A DNA stretch of 40,013 nt from Candidatus Cloacimonadota bacterium (GCA_016838885.1 JAEKNW010000272.1:1-40013), one strand, 5' to 3'. Positions 9,440 through 18,343 are shown, counted from the stretch's first letter. Numbers and translations: made by a program. The notes: a model not told the origin generated them from the sequence alone.

Positions 9440-10420
9440 TTATTTTGAATTTATTCTAATTATAGATTTTGTTGCAGTAGTGTCAACTGTTAATTTAAAT
9501 ATTTTATCCTGATGTATTTGCTTAAGGAGATTTAGTCCATAATTAGCGTGTCCGGTAAGTTTTGAAATATCTTGTTTTGAAGCAATAATCTCAAGTTTAG
9601 AAGCAGTTTGAGGAATTTGCTTGCTTAATTTATGGATTAGTAAATGAGACTTTACCAGTTCTCCAAAAGCTTTATGATATGGACCGGCAACGACAGCATT
9701 ACTATCTAGTGTATCTATTTGGACACCCATCTTAATAACAATAATATTTGAAGCAGTAAATTGTTGAAATAAATCAACACATATTGATATTGCTTCCTTT
9801 AATTCTAAGGGTTTGTAAGCGCCTTCTTGATACAAATCAGCTAATTTAGTAGCTCTCAGGACAAGTGTCGGATATATTCTCACAAAGTCAGGTTTTAAGT
9901 CTAAGATTAGCTTAGTTGTTTCTGCTAAACTTTGTGGAGAAAAGCCCGGTAATCCCGGCATTATCTGTATTCCTAGTTTGAAGTTATGATCCTTAATCAG
10001 CTTGCAGGCTTTGATAGCAGTAGCTTGATTATATCCTCTGTAACTTTGGCTTAGAACTTGATCAGAAAAGTCTTGAATTCCCAGTTCTATAGTTCTTACT
10101 CCTGATTCTTTGGCTAATAATAAATCAGCTTCTGTGATACAGTCTGGTCTGGTAGAATAACGAATACCTGTTTTATCATCAAGGAAGGGGGATAACTTAG
10201 CGAATTGTTCTCCTTGCCAATCTAGGTCAAGAGCTGTAAAGGTACCTCCGAAGAAGGCTATCTCTTTCTCATCACTAGAGTGAAGCTTGCAAAAGGCAGC
10301 TATATCATTGAGATGCTCATCAAGATTGAAGTGGTCAGACCCGGTAATGAGGTATTGATCACAATAGATACATCGAAAAGGGCATCCTTTAAGGGGCAGG
10401 AAAACTGGGTAGATGTGCAT
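9440..10420 (-). CDS. Radical SAM protein, Elp3-type catalytic core without acetyltransferase domain
   Basis: A 326-residue radical SAM enzyme. The cluster motif is KGCPFRCIYCDQ (Cys13, Cys17, Cys20). GGTFTALD and the SAM-binding strands fit the Elp3/COG1243-like group, but the protein stops before any GNAT domain would start. The ATG at 10420 shares its A with the rnc stop codon (TAATG), a typical coupled overlap; the longer frame from 10444 is rejected because it begins inside rnc with a non-ATG codon. Proteins of this group are often next to rnc in Firmicutes, which supports the family call. The substrate, perhaps a tRNA, is unknown. Confidence 0.8.
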   Translation of the reverse strand: MHIYPVFLPLKGCPFRCIYCDQYLITGSDHFNLDEHLNDIAAFCKLHSSDEKEIAFFGGTFTALDLDWQGEQFAKLSPFLDDKTGIRYSTRPDCITEADLLLAKESGVRTIELGIQDFSDQVLSQSYRGYNQATAIKACKLIKDHNFKLGIQIMPGLPGFSPQSLAETTKLILDLKPDFVRIYPTLVLRATKLADLYQEGAYKPLELKEAISICVDLFQQFTASNIIVIKMGVQIDTLDSNAVVAGPYHKAFGELVKSHLLIHKLSKQIPQTASKLEIIASKQDISKLTGHANYGLNLLKQIHQDKIFKLTVDTTATKSIIRINSK

Positions 10421-11187
10421 TATTGAATCTTTAAGATCTCGCAAGCAACCTTAGCAGCTTGTTGTTGAGCACTTTTCTTATTAGCTCCACTACCTTTCCC
10501 ATAAGAATTATTATTGACAAATACTTCAACAATAAATTCCTTAAGATGATCAGGTCCATGTTCTGAAACTACTTTATAGATAGGGGGTTTTTGAAATTTT
10601 CCTTGAGTATATTCTTGCAAAATACTCTTATAATTAATAAGCTCTTCTCTATTTACATAGTCTTCAAACTTGTTCAAGATAAACTTTTTAATGAATTTTC
10701 TAGCAGCAGGCATTCCTCCGTCTAAATAGATAGCGCATATTAGTGATTCCATGGAGTCAGAGACGATTGAGGGTTTCAGTCTGCCTCCACTTCTTGCTTC
10801 TTCCGAGCTGAGGAGGAGATAATCACCTAAATTTATTTCATTAGATCTCATGGTTAGAAACTTTTCAGAGACGATTTTAGATTTTAGTTTAGAGAGATTT
10901 CCTTCATGTTTTTTTGGAAAGAGAACAAAAAGTTCTTGAGCAATCACAAGTCCCAGAACAGAATCCCCTAAGAATTCCATACGTTCAAAGGGAGATATTT
11001 CAGTATTTACACGTTCTTCTTTTTTATAGAAGGAATCATGAGTTAAGGCGTTTTTTAGTAGTATAGTGTTTTTAAACTTAAATTGAATAATTGATTGTAG
11101 TTCTTCTAATTTTTTATCCCAACCGGCAATAGTAGTTTTATCTACTTTAACAAAATGGTCAATTAATGATTTAATTAATTGTTTCAT
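10420..11187 (-). CDS. rnc: Ribonuclease III
   Basis: RNase III cleaves double-stranded RNA, including rRNA precursors and structured leaders. The 255-residue protein has an N-terminal extension of about 25 residues compared with the E. coli enzyme, then the RNase III domain with the signature ERMEFLGDSVLG (Glu71, Asp75), the second acidic site in MESLICAIYLDGG, and a C-terminal double-stranded-RNA-binding domain (about 185-255) with the GSGANKKSAQQQAA motif. AAGGAG lies just ahead of the ATG. It follows fabF by 96 nt, with a terminator between them, and is overlapped by the radical SAM gene. No convincing promoter is visible in the gap, so read-through from the fab operon may supply it. Confidence 0.95.
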   Translation of the reverse strand: MKQLIKSLIDHFVKVDKTTIAGWDKKLEELQSIIQFKFKNTILLKNALTHDSFYKKEERVNTEISPFERMEFLGDSVLGLVIAQELFVLFPKKHEGNLSKLKSKIVSEKFLTMRSNEINLGDYLLLSSEEARSGGRLKPSIVSDSMESLICAIYLDGGMPAARKFIKKFILNKFEDYVNREELINYKSILQEYTQGKFQKPPIYKVVSEHGPDHLKEFIVEVFVNNNSYGKGSGANKKSAQQQAAKVACEILKIQ

Positions 11188-11214
11188 AGAGCTCCTTAAA
11201 ACTAAAGAAACTCT

Positions 11215-11235
11215 GAAAAAAGTAGTTAAGCTACT
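11215..11235 (-). terminator. Weak second stem-loop with T tract in the fabF-rnc gap
   Basis: Bases 11221-11225 and 11231-11235 form a 5-bp stem (AGTAG/CTACT), and on the minus strand it is followed by a T run. It sits 20 nt downstream of the stronger terminator. The stem is short, so it may be only an auxiliary pause site. Confidence 0.35.
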
Positions 11236-11254
11236 CTTTTCACAGTATCTTAAG

Positions 11255-11277
11255 AAAAAGGGGGAAGTGAATCCCCC
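11255..11277 (-). terminator. Rho-independent terminator after fabF
   Basis: On the minus strand, GGGGGA (11277-11272) pairs with TCCCCC (11265-11260) across a 6-nt loop and is followed by five T residues. It begins 7 nt after the fabF stop, at the end of the fatty-acid operon and ahead of rnc. Confidence 0.8.
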
Positions 11278-11283
11278 GCTATA

Positions 11284-12525
11284 TTATTTTACAAATTTTT
11301 TAATTACGATGGCAGAGTTATGTCCTCCAAAGCCTAGAGAATTACTAACAGCTGCTCGAACTTCTTTATCAATAGTATTTTTTGGGGTGTAGTTCAAATC
11401 ACAATCAGGATCAGGGTTTTCATAATTCAAAGTTTGATGAACTTTACTGTCTCTGATTGATAAACAACAAACAATAGCTTCAATACCTGCAGCTGCACCT
11501 AACATGTGTCCAACCATGGATTTAGTTGAATTAATAGCTAGGTTAGAGGTGTGAGCACCAAAAACTGTCTTGATAGCAGAAGTCTCATTCTTATCATTAA
11601 GAGGAGTTGAGGTACCATGAGCATTGATATAATCAATATCTTGAGGTGTTAAACCACCATCTTTGATAGCAAAATCTATTGCTCTGGCGCTACCTTCACC
11701 ACCTTCAGCCGGAGCTGTAACGTGGAAGGCATCGCAGGAAGCTCCGTAACCAACCAACTCACCATAAATATTGGCACCACGAGCTAAAGCATGCTCTAAC
11801 TCTTCTAATACTAACATGCCAGCACCTTCAGACATCACGAATCCATCACGTTCTTGGTCAAAAGGTCTACTAGCTCTAGTTGGTTCTTCATTTCTGGTAC
11901 TAAGAGCTTTCATAGCACAGAATCCAGCCATAGCCATAGGATTAACAGCACCTTCGGCACCACCTGAGATAATAATATCTGCATCACCGTATTGAATAGA
12001 TCTAAATGAAGTACCAATAGCATGATTTGCACTAGCACAGGCACTTACAACATTAAAGTTAATAGCTTTGAGATTATTCTCGATAGCTATGTGTCCTGCT
12101 GCGATATTTGAAATCATTTTAGGGATGAAGAATGGTCCAACTCTTTTAGCTCCTTTATTGAAGAATTTCTCTGTTTCCTCTTGGAAGGTCCATATTCCAC
12201 CGATTCCGGCACCCATAATACAGCCGGCTCGATTAGGATCAAAAGAACCTGGAGTTAAGTTAGCATCTTTCATAGCTTCTCTAGCTGCCACGAGGGCAAA
12301 CTGAGTATATAGGTCTAATTTCTTAATTTCTTTCTTTTCAAAGTATTCTTCAGGGTTAAAGTTTTTAATTTCACCAGCTATTTTTGAAGTAAAATCGGTT
12401 GTATCAAATTTCTCAATTAAACTGATTCCTGACTTACCTGCCAGCAAGTTTTCCCATAAACTTGCTACATTCAACCCTACAGGAGTAACAGCGCCCAGTC
12501 CCGTAATTACAACTCTTCTTTTCAT
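11284..12525 (-). CDS. fabF: 3-oxoacyl-ACP synthase II
   Basis: FabF condenses malonyl-ACP with growing acyl-ACP in type II fatty-acid synthesis. At 413 residues it has the normal length. The Cys-His-His triad is present: Cys163 in SACASANHAIG, His303 in NAHGTSTPLND and His340 in VGHMLGAAAG. AAGGAAAATTT before the ATG supports the start. It is the last gene of the fab operon; a stem-loop lies between it and acpP, and a terminator follows it. Confidence 0.97.
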   Translation of the reverse strand: MKRRVVITGLGAVTPVGLNVASLWENLLAGKSGISLIEKFDTTDFTSKIAGEIKNFNPEEYFEKKEIKKLDLYTQFALVAAREAMKDANLTPGSFDPNRAGCIMGAGIGGIWTFQEETEKFFNKGAKRVGPFFIPKMISNIAAGHIAIENNLKAINFNVVSACASANHAIGTSFRSIQYGDADIIISGGAEGAVNPMAMAGFCAMKALSTRNEEPTRASRPFDQERDGFVMSEGAGMLVLEELEHALARGANIYGELVGYGASCDAFHVTAPAEGGEGSARAIDFAIKDGGLTPQDIDYINAHGTSTPLNDKNETSAIKTVFGAHTSNLAINSTKSMVGHMLGAAAGIEAIVCCLSIRDSKVHQTLNYENPDPDCDLNYTPKNTIDKEVRAAVSNSLGFGGHNSAIVIKKFVK

Positions 12526-12552
12526 AAATTTTCCTTAGATTTTTTTAAACAA

Positions 12553-12594
12553 TTTGAGTTAAGCCTTCTCTTTTCAGAAAAGCCTTAACTCAAA
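12553..12594 (-). promoter_or_regulatory. Long stem-loop between acpP and fabF
   Basis: Bases 12553-12563 (TTTGAGTTAAG) and 12584-12594 are perfect 11-bp inverted repeats around a 20-nt loop that itself contains CTTTT/AAAAG. It starts 12 nt after the acpP stop. No long T run follows on the minus strand, so it is a weak terminator at best. A role in stabilising or processing the acpP end of the transcript, giving more ACP than FabF, is inferred. Confidence 0.6.
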
Positions 12595-12606
12595 GTAATC
12601 ATACTA

Positions 12607-12843
12607 TTATTCAGCTAATCTTTGTGTTAGATAATTAATAGCTTCACCAACTGATCTCAATTTCTCTTGATCTTCGTCTGGAATCTCGATATCGAATTCT
12701 TCTTCAAACTTCATTACAAGTTCTACTGTGTCTAATGAATCAGCACCTAAATCTTCAATAAATTTAGCGTCATTAGTTACTTGACTCTCTTCAACACTCA
12801 ATTCGTCAACAATAATTTGTTTTACTTTTGCTTCAATATCCAT
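12607..12843 (-). CDS. acpP: Acyl carrier protein
   Basis: A 78-residue acidic carrier protein of the usual length and four-helix plan. The phosphopantetheine attachment site is Ser36 in the motif [13 protein letters not shown] longer frame begins at 12855 (ATGGAGGAAATAATG), but those codons contain the Shine-Dalgarno GGAGG, so the ATG at 12843 is the start. ACP carries intermediates for the FabH, FabD, FabG and FabF enzymes encoded beside it and for PlsX. It is followed by a strong stem-loop before fabF. Confidence 0.97.
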   Translation of the reverse strand: MDIEAKVKQIIVDELSVEESQVTNDAKFIEDLGADSLDTVELVMKFEEEFDIEIPDEDQEKLRSVGEAINYLTQRLAE

Positions 12844-12882
12844 TATTTCCTCCATGGTTATTTTTCTTGTTCTTATAACTAT

Positions 12883-13617
12883 TTACATTATTAGTCCACC
12901 ATCAACATTGATGGTTTGACCAGTTATATATTTAGCTTCATCAGAAGCTAAGAATAAGCATAAATTAGCGATGTCTTCAGCTTGTCCCATTTTACCGAGA
13001 GGGATAGCTTTGGCATAGCTTTCAACAACTTCAGGGCTTAAAGAAGCGGTCATATCTGTTTCGATAAATCCTGGAGCAATAGCATTAGCTCTAATGTTTC
13101 TAGAAGCCAGCTCTTTAGCAGTGGATTTAGTTAAGGCGATTATTCCACCTTTAGATGCAGCGTAGTTCGCTTGTCCGGCATTGCCCATGATTCCGATAAC
13201 AGAGGCGATATTAATGATAACTCCGCTTTTTTGTTTCATCATATAGCGACAAATCTTTTGTGTGCAGTTATAGGTTCCTTTGAGATTAACATTGATAACT
13301 GCATCCCATTCAGATTCTTTCATTCTCATGAGAAGGTTATCTTTAGTGATACCTGCATTGTTAATTAGAACATCTAAGCTACCTAAATCTTGATTAATCT
13401 GTTTAAGAACTGTTTCGACTAAATCAGAATTAGTAACATCTAAAGCATAGCCGTAAGCCATAAGATCTAGTTTCTTCAATTCATCAACTGCTTTATCAAC
13501 AATCTCTTGGTTAATATCCAGGATAACAGTTTTAGCTTGCATTTCAGCAAACTTCTGAGCAATCCCGAATCCGATTCCACGACCTGAACCGGTTATTAAA
13601 ACAACTTTATCTTTCAT
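12883..13617 (-). CDS. fabG: 3-oxoacyl-ACP reductase
   Basis: FabG reduces 3-oxoacyl-ACP with NADPH. The 244-residue short-chain dehydrogenase has the cofactor motif TGSGRGIG near residue 10, NNAG near 87, and the catalytic Ser139, Tyr152 and Lys156 (NYAASKGG). The chosen ATG (13617) is one base after the fabD stop and gives the usual MKDKVVLITG start; an ATG three codons upstream (13626) overlaps fabD and cannot be excluded. The end, TGQTINVDGGLIM, is the normal FabG C-terminus. Confidence 0.96.
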   Translation of the reverse strand: MKDKVVLITGSGRGIGFGIAQKFAEMQAKTVILDINQEIVDKAVDELKKLDLMAYGYALDVTNSDLVETVLKQINQDLGSLDVLINNAGITKDNLLMRMKESEWDAVINVNLKGTYNCTQKICRYMMKQKSGVIINIASVIGIMGNAGQANYAASKGGIIALTKSTAKELASRNIRANAIAPGFIETDMTASLSPEVVESYAKAIPLGKMGQAEDIANLCLFLASDEAKYITGQTINVDGGLIM

Positions 13618-13618
13618 A

Positions 13619-14566
13619 TTATACATAATCTTTAATTACCTCGATAGCATTTTCAATATCTTCAAGTTTATCAATATTTACAACAGAGATATTTTTGTCA
13701 ATCTTCTTTATCATTCCACTAAGAACTTTTTGTGGTCCGAACTCAACGAAAAGCTCTATCCCCTTGTCTATCATGTATTCTACAGACTCAATCCATCTTA
13801 CAGAAGAGGTAACTTGTTTAGCTAAATTTTCTTTAATTTTCTCAGCTGAGGTATGGGGGAGAGCATCAACATTCGATATGAGGGGGATGTTAGTATCTTC
13901 AAAAGATAGTTTTTGCATTTCTTCTTTTAGCCAAAGACCTGCTTTTTCGATAAGAGGAGAGTGGAAAGGTCCTCCTACATTGAGTGGAATAGCTCTTTTT
14001 GCGCCTTTACTTTTGGCAAGCTCCATAGCTTTCTCTACTCCTGCTTTACTTCCGGAAATAACAGTCTGCACAGGTGAATTAAAGTTAGCAGGGATAACAA
14101 TGCCTGCATTTTCAGCTTCTTTACAAATTTCTGTAACAGTTTGGCTATCGATACCCATAATAGCAGCCATTGCGAAGGGTTTGCCCTCGTTGGCTTCAAT
14201 CATAAATTGTCCTCTACGATGTACAAGATACATAGCATCACTGAGAGTTAAAACACCATTAGCGACTAAAGAAGTAAACTCTCCTAAGGAGTGTCCTGCG
14301 ACAAACTTAGGAGTAATGTCAAGTTTGGCTGTTAGAGTTTTCCAGGCAGCAATAGAGTGGAAGAGAATAGCAGGTTGGGTGAATTTAGTATCAGTCAGCT
14401 CAGAATCTGGTCCTTGAGCCATAATTCTAAATAATTCAACTCCATTATCTTGATCAAATTTATTTAAAATCTCTTTTAACTCCGGTTCTTGTTCAACAAA
14501 ATCCATTGCCATACCGACGTATTGAGCGCCTTGACCGGGAAAAACAAAAGCAATTTTATCATTCAT
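13619..14566 (-). CDS. fabD: Malonyl-CoA:ACP transacylase
   Basis: FabD loads malonyl groups onto ACP. The 315-residue protein opens with FVFPGQGAQYVGM, has the nucleophile Ser93 in GHSLGEF and the catalytic His202 in GPFHSPL. The start was placed at 14566, where AAAGGAG lies 8 nt upstream; the frame extends further to 14593 without a ribosome site. The 125-nt gap to fabH is the largest in the operon and holds a promoter candidate. Confidence 0.96.
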   Translation of the reverse strand: MNDKIAFVFPGQGAQYVGMAMDFVEQEPELKEILNKFDQDNGVELFRIMAQGPDSELTDTKFTQPAILFHSIAAWKTLTAKLDITPKFVAGHSLGEFTSLVANGVLTLSDAMYLVHRRGQFMIEANEGKPFAMAAIMGIDSQTVTEICKEAENAGIVIPANFNSPVQTVISGSKAGVEKAMELAKSKGAKRAIPLNVGGPFHSPLIEKAGLWLKEEMQKLSFEDTNIPLISNVDALPHTSAEKIKENLAKQVTSSVRWIESVEYMIDKGIELFVEFGPQKVLSGMIKKIDKNISVVNIDKLEDIENAIEVIKDYV

Positions 14567-14608
14567 AATTTTAACTCCTTTAAATTTAATCATAAAAAAT
14601 TTCTGATA

Positions 14609-14637
14609 TCTATAAAAATAAATATAAATGAATTCAA
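14609..14637 (-). promoter_or_regulatory. Candidate internal promoter for fabD-fabG-acpP-fabF
   Basis: On the minus strand, TTGAAT (14637-14632) and TATAGA (14614-14609) are 17 nt apart within a very AT-rich gap. The surrounding AT content makes chance matches likely, so this is a candidate only. Confidence 0.4.
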
Positions 14638-14691
14638 TGTTAAAATATATTTATAATTGAATATAATTCATTTTCAGATAAAAAAAATAAC

Positions 14692-15681
14692 TTAGTATCT
14701 AATTAAAGCACTTCCCCAGGTTAGACCTGCTCCAAAAGAGACCAATAATAGCATATCTCCTCTTTTGATTTTTCCTGTCTCAATTGCTTCAGAAATAGCA
14801 ATTGGAATAGTGGCAGCTGAAGTGTTAGCGTATTTTTCAATATTAACAATCACGTGATCAGAGTCAATCTTTAGTTTCTTACCAAGTGCCTCAATGATTC
14901 TCATATTTGCTTGGTGGGAGATTAACCAATCTATATCTGTAATTCTTATATTATTTCTTTTAATGAGGGTTTCGCATGAAGATTGCATGGATTTCACAGC
15001 AAGTTTAAAGACCTTGTTACCATCCATGTGAACAGTATGCAGATGGTTTTTAACTGTTTCTTCAGAAGCTGGCATAGCAGAGCCGCCGGCCGGTTGAACA
15101 AGAATATCATCTTGACTTCCATCAGCTTCCAAATCTCCGTCAATGAACTCGGAAATATCACCTCGTTCATTACGTGATACTATTGCAGATCCTGCACCAT
15201 CTCCGAAGAGAACGCAAGTATTTCTATCTTCCCAGTTCAGGAAACGGGAGAGTAGTTCTACACCTACTACTAGAATATGTTTATAAGTACCATTTTCGAT
15301 AAATTGCTTAGCTATATTGATTCCATAAATGAAACCTGTACATCCGGCAGATACATCGAAAGCAGGAATACCTTTAAGACCCAATTTTTTCTGGACTAAG
15401 CAAGATGTTGATGGGTAAGAATGATCTCCTGAAATAGTAGCCACGATAATAAGTTCAATATCTTTATATTTAACAGAAGATTTTTCAATAGCGTTCATAG
15501 CTGCGTTATAGGCTAAATCACTAGTATTTTCTCCTTTAGCAGCATATCTTCTTTCAAACATCCCAGTTCTTGTTCTGATCCATTCATCAGAAGTATCAAC
15601 AATCTTTTCTAGATCGAAGTTATTGACCACTTTTTTAGGAACATAATGTCCAAAAGAGCTAATTTTAGCTTTGTACTTCAT
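14692..15681 (-). CDS. fabH: 3-oxoacyl-ACP synthase III
   Basis: FabH starts fatty-acid synthesis by condensing an acyl-CoA primer with malonyl-ACP. The 329-residue protein has Cys114 (SAGCTGFIYG), His256 (SHQANMRI) and Asn286 (EKYANTSAA), the complete catalytic triad. The ATG at 15681 follows GAGAGGAAAAAAG and overlaps the plsX end by 17 nt; an upstream in-frame start at 15717 would lie deeper in plsX and lacks such a site. Confidence 0.97.
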   Translation of the reverse strand: MKYKAKISSFGHYVPKKVVNNFDLEKIVDTSDEWIRTRTGMFERRYAAKGENTSDLAYNAAMNAIEKSSVKYKDIELIIVATISGDHSYPSTSCLVQKKLGLKGIPAFDVSAGCTGFIYGINIAKQFIENGTYKHILVVGVELLSRFLNWEDRNTCVLFGDGAGSAIVSRNERGDISEFIDGDLEADGSQDDILVQPAGGSAMPASEETVKNHLHTVHMDGNKVFKLAVKSMQSSCETLIKRNNIRITDIDWLISHQANMRIIEALGKKLKIDSDHVIVNIEKYANTSAATIPIAISEAIETGKIKRGDMLLLVSFGAGLTWGSALIRY

Positions 15682-16678
15682 CTTTTTTCCTCTCAAAATA
15701 GAAACTTGATTGCTCAATAAAGTCGGTATTAGCTAATTTACTTGCTAATTTAATAGCGTTTTTGATAGCTTTCCCGTTGGATCTTCCATGAGATACGATA
15801 GGAATACCTTTTAAACCGATAAGGAGGGCTCCACCGTATTCTGTATGGTCTAATTTCTTTTTAAGATAGTTAAACACAGGCAGGGATAGGAGTGCTCCAA
15901 TTTTAGCAACCCAGTCTTTTGCAAATTGTTCTTTTAAAATTTCGAAGATAGCTAGGGCAGCCCCTTCGACGGTTTTCAGCATAACATTCCCTGTAAAGCC
16001 ATCACAAACAATAACATCTGTAATGCCTTTGAGAACGTCTTTGCCTTCGATATTTCCGATAAAATTAATATTAGAGTGGACAACTAAAAGTTTATGAACT
16101 TCTTTAGTTAGTTCATTTCCTTTTTTATCCTCTTCACCAATATTTAATAGTGAAACTCGGGGGTTTTCAATTTTATTTATGAATTGAGAATACATACTTC
16201 CCAATTCAGCAAATTGGACTAATTGCGCCGGATCGCAGTCTGCATTAGCTCCAACATCGAGAATAATTTCACTACCTGATTTAGTAGGGAAAGTGATCGC
16301 GATAGCAGGTCTGAGCACACCTTTAATGCGTCCTAGAACAATAAGAGAAGCAGCCATCATAGCACCGGAATTACCGGCACTGACAATCCCGTCTGCTAAT
16401 CCGTCTTTATGGAGACGAATAGCTTTAACCATGGAGGAATCTTTTTTCTTTCGAGCAGCCTCGGCAGGGATATCAGTCATTTCAATTACTTGAGAAGCAT
16501 GAATAATTTCAATTCTCTTCTTATCGTAATAGTATTTAGCTAATTCAGCTTGTAAAATACTCTCATCACCAACTAAGAGAACCTTTTCACAGAGATTTTC
16601 TTTAATGGCTAACACAGCACCTTCCACTTCCGGGAAAGGTGCTTTGTCACTACCAAAAGCGTCTAAAGCTATTCGCAT
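15665..16678 (-). CDS. plsX: Phosphate acyltransferase PlsX
   Basis: PlsX makes acyl-phosphate from acyl-ACP for phospholipid synthesis and is a peripheral membrane protein. The 337-residue protein has the family opening RIALDAFGSDKAP, the central SAGNSGAMMAAS and the DGFTGNVMLKT segment. Its ATG directly follows the rpmF stop (TAAATG), and its last 17 nt overlap fabH. The order rpmF-plsX-fabH-fabD-fabG-acpP is conserved in many bacteria. Confidence 0.96.
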   Translation of the reverse strand: MRIALDAFGSDKAPFPEVEGAVLAIKENLCEKVLLVGDESILQAELAKYYYDKKRIEIIHASQVIEMTDIPAEAARKKKDSSMVKAIRLHKDGLADGIVSAGNSGAMMAASLIVLGRIKGVLRPAIAITFPTKSGSEIILDVGANADCDPAQLVQFAELGSMYSQFINKIENPRVSLLNIGEEDKKGNELTKEVHKLLVVHSNINFIGNIEGKDVLKGITDVIVCDGFTGNVMLKTVEGAALAIFEILKEQFAKDWVAKIGALLSLPVFNYLKKKLDHTEYGGALLIGLKGIPIVSHGRSNGKAIKNAIKLASKLANTDFIEQSSFYFERKKDEVQS

Positions 16679-16855
16679 TTATTCAACTACAATTACTTCT
16701 CTTTTATTGTAATTTCCGCATTTCTTACAAATATGGTGTGGTCGAGTAGGTTCACCACAGCTTGAACATGTTGTCCAAGTTGGCATTACTGCCTTGTAAT
16801 GAGTTCTTCTTTTATCTCTATTACACTTTGATGTTTTTCGTTTAGGTACCGGCAT
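16679..16855 (-). CDS. rpmF: 50S ribosomal protein L32
   Basis: A 58-residue protein found by direct translation. It begins MPVPKRKTSKCNRDKRR, the classic L32 start, and has a zinc-ribbon with two Cys pairs (CSSCG and CKKCG). AAAGGAGC lies 6 nt before the ATG. It is the first gene of the fatty-acid operon, with two candidate promoters upstream. The yceD/DUF177 gene that often precedes rpmF is absent from the 183-nt gap. Confidence 0.97.
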   Translation of the reverse strand: MPVPKRKTSKCNRDKRRTHYKAVMPTWTTCSSCGEPTRPHHICKKCGNYNKREVIVVE

Positions 16856-16917
16856 TTTAAGCTCCTTTATCTATTTAATTTAATATCATTATATATATAT
16901 TTTTCTTCTGAAATGAC

Positions 16918-16945
16918 AAATTATTTTCATTTATGATAGTGTCAA
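16918..16945 (-). promoter_or_regulatory. Candidate proximal promoter of the rpmF-fab operon
   Basis: On the minus strand, TTGACA (16945-16940) and TAATTT (16923-16918) are 16 nt apart. The -35 is perfect and the -10 is moderate. It lies about 60 nt before rpmF. Confidence 0.45.
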
Positions 16946-17009
16946 GAACATTCTTAGGACCTATCACTGTAACTAGTTAATTCTGATATCAAAAAAACAA
17001 TTTTAAGTC

Positions 17010-17037
17010 ATAATATGTTGATTGAAAGAGTTGTCAA
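17010..17037 (-). promoter_or_regulatory. Candidate distal promoter of the rpmF-fab operon
   Basis: On the minus strand, TTGACA (17037-17032) and TATTAT (17015-17010) are 16 nt apart, just past the stop of the nucleoside phosphorylase gene. It gives a leader of about 145 nt before rpmF. Confidence 0.6.
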
Positions 17038-17038
17038 A

Positions 17039-18343
17039 CTATATTTCCCATTGATCTAAGATAATCTCTTCTTTTTCTATTTTATCTGTTGAGATAAGGT
17101 ATGATTCAATAATTCTCTTGATAGTTAAATCAATCAAAGAATCATCATCACAGTGTAAGTAACCTATGACTTCTCCTGCTTGGACTTCATCCCCAACTTT
17201 CTTGAATAATTCGGCTCCGGTTGCATAGTTGAGTTGGTCTTCTAACTTCTTTCTTCCAGCTCCGATTCCCACTAAGGCATAGCCAATACTTTTGCTATCG
17301 ATAGCTTGAACAAAACCAGATCTTTTACTCTTAATCTCAGTAATTTTCCGGGTGTGAGGTAATAGGTCATAATCATCAATAATTCTGCTATCTCCACCTT
17401 GCATCTCTATAAATTTCCTAAAATAATCCAGAGCTTTTCCACTAGAAAGAGAATCTTCAATCATTGCTAAGGCTTCTTCTTTAGTAGAGGCACCTTTGCT
17501 CATGAGAACCATATTAACAGCTAAGGCTTTGGTAATAGCATCGATGTCAGGGAGATTAGCACCCTTCAAATATTCGATAGTCTCTTTGATTTCAATAGCA
17601 TTTCCAATAGCATGTCCTAAAGGACTATTCATATTGGTAAAAGTTATAGCAACTTTCTGTCCAAAGGCTTCTCCGGTAAGTTTAAGATATTTAGCTAATT
17701 CGCGGGCATTGTCTAGATTTTTCATGAAGGCACCTGAACCAACTTTAAGATCAACAGCAAGATTCTGGGCACCTTCGGCAATCTTCTTACTCATGATACT
17801 AGCGGTGATGAGGGGGTAACTTTCAACAGTCCCGCTTACATCACGCATGGCATAAATAATCTTATCTGCAGGAACTAACTCTTTGCTCTGCTGAATAATA
17901 CATAAATTGCTCTCATTAACCATTTTCTTGAATTCAGAACTGTTAAAGTCTGTTCTAAAATTTGGAATAGATTCTAATTTATCTAAAGTTCCTCCGGTGT
18001 GTCCTAATCCTCTTCCTGATATCATAGGAACCTTAACCCCTAGAGAAGCAACCAGAGGGGCTAACATGAGGGTTATCTTATCTCCAACGCCACCTGTTGA
18101 ATGCTTATCAACAGTATTCATCTCTTGAGGGAAAGTTACTTTTGCCCCACTGTTGATATAAACATCAGTTAAGCTCACGATTTCATCTGTTTCCATTCCT
18201 TGGAAAAAGATTGCCATCAAGAGGGCAGACATCTGATAATCAGGGATTTTACCATCAATATAAGCTTTTACAAAAAGGCTCATTTCTTCTCTACTTAGCT
18301 CTATTCCATCTCTTTTTTTTATTATAAGTTCAACAGGATTCAT
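17039..18343 (-). CDS. deoA: Thymidine / pyrimidine-nucleoside phosphorylase
   Basis: This enzyme splits thymidine or uridine with phosphate for pyrimidine salvage. The 434-residue protein, the normal length, has KHSTGGVGDKITL (phosphate site), ISGRGLGHTGGTLDKLE (the family signature) and DLKVGSGAFMK. The C-terminal domain contains GYLHCDDD. The start at 18343 has AAAGGAG 7 nt upstream and gives MNPVELIIKKRDG; a longer frame from 18409 has no ribosome site and includes the promoter -10 region. Sequence alone does not separate thymidine phosphorylase (DeoA) from the broader Pdp enzyme, so the symbol is provisional. Confidence 0.93.
   Translation of the reverse strand: MNPVELIIKKRDGIELSREEMSLFVKAYIDGKIPDYQMSALLMAIFFQGMETDEIVSLTDVYINSGAKVTFPQEMNTVDKHSTGGVGDKITLMLAPLVASLGVKVPMISGRGLGHTGGTLDKLESIPNFRTDFNSSEFKKMVNESNLCIIQQSKELVPADKIIYAMRDVSGTVESYPLITASIMSKKIAEGAQNLAVDLKVGSGAFMKNLDNARELAKYLKLTGEAFGQKVAITFTNMNSPLGHAIGNAIEIKETIEYLKGANLPDIDAITKALAVNMVLMSKGASTKEEALAMIEDSLSSGKALDYFRKFIEMQGGDSRIIDDYDLLPHTRKITEIKSKRSGFVQAIDSKSIGYALVGIGAGRKKLEDQLNYATGAELFKKVGDEVQAGEVIGYLHCDDDSLIDLTIKRIIESYLISTDKIEKEEIILDQWEI

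Noticed and set aside
13695-14417. 240-codon plus-strand frame opposite fabD
   Set aside because: It lies wholly antisense to fabD, which has all catalytic residues; no ribosome site or domain is visible. Similar shadows opposite fabF, ispG and the phosphorylase were also dropped.
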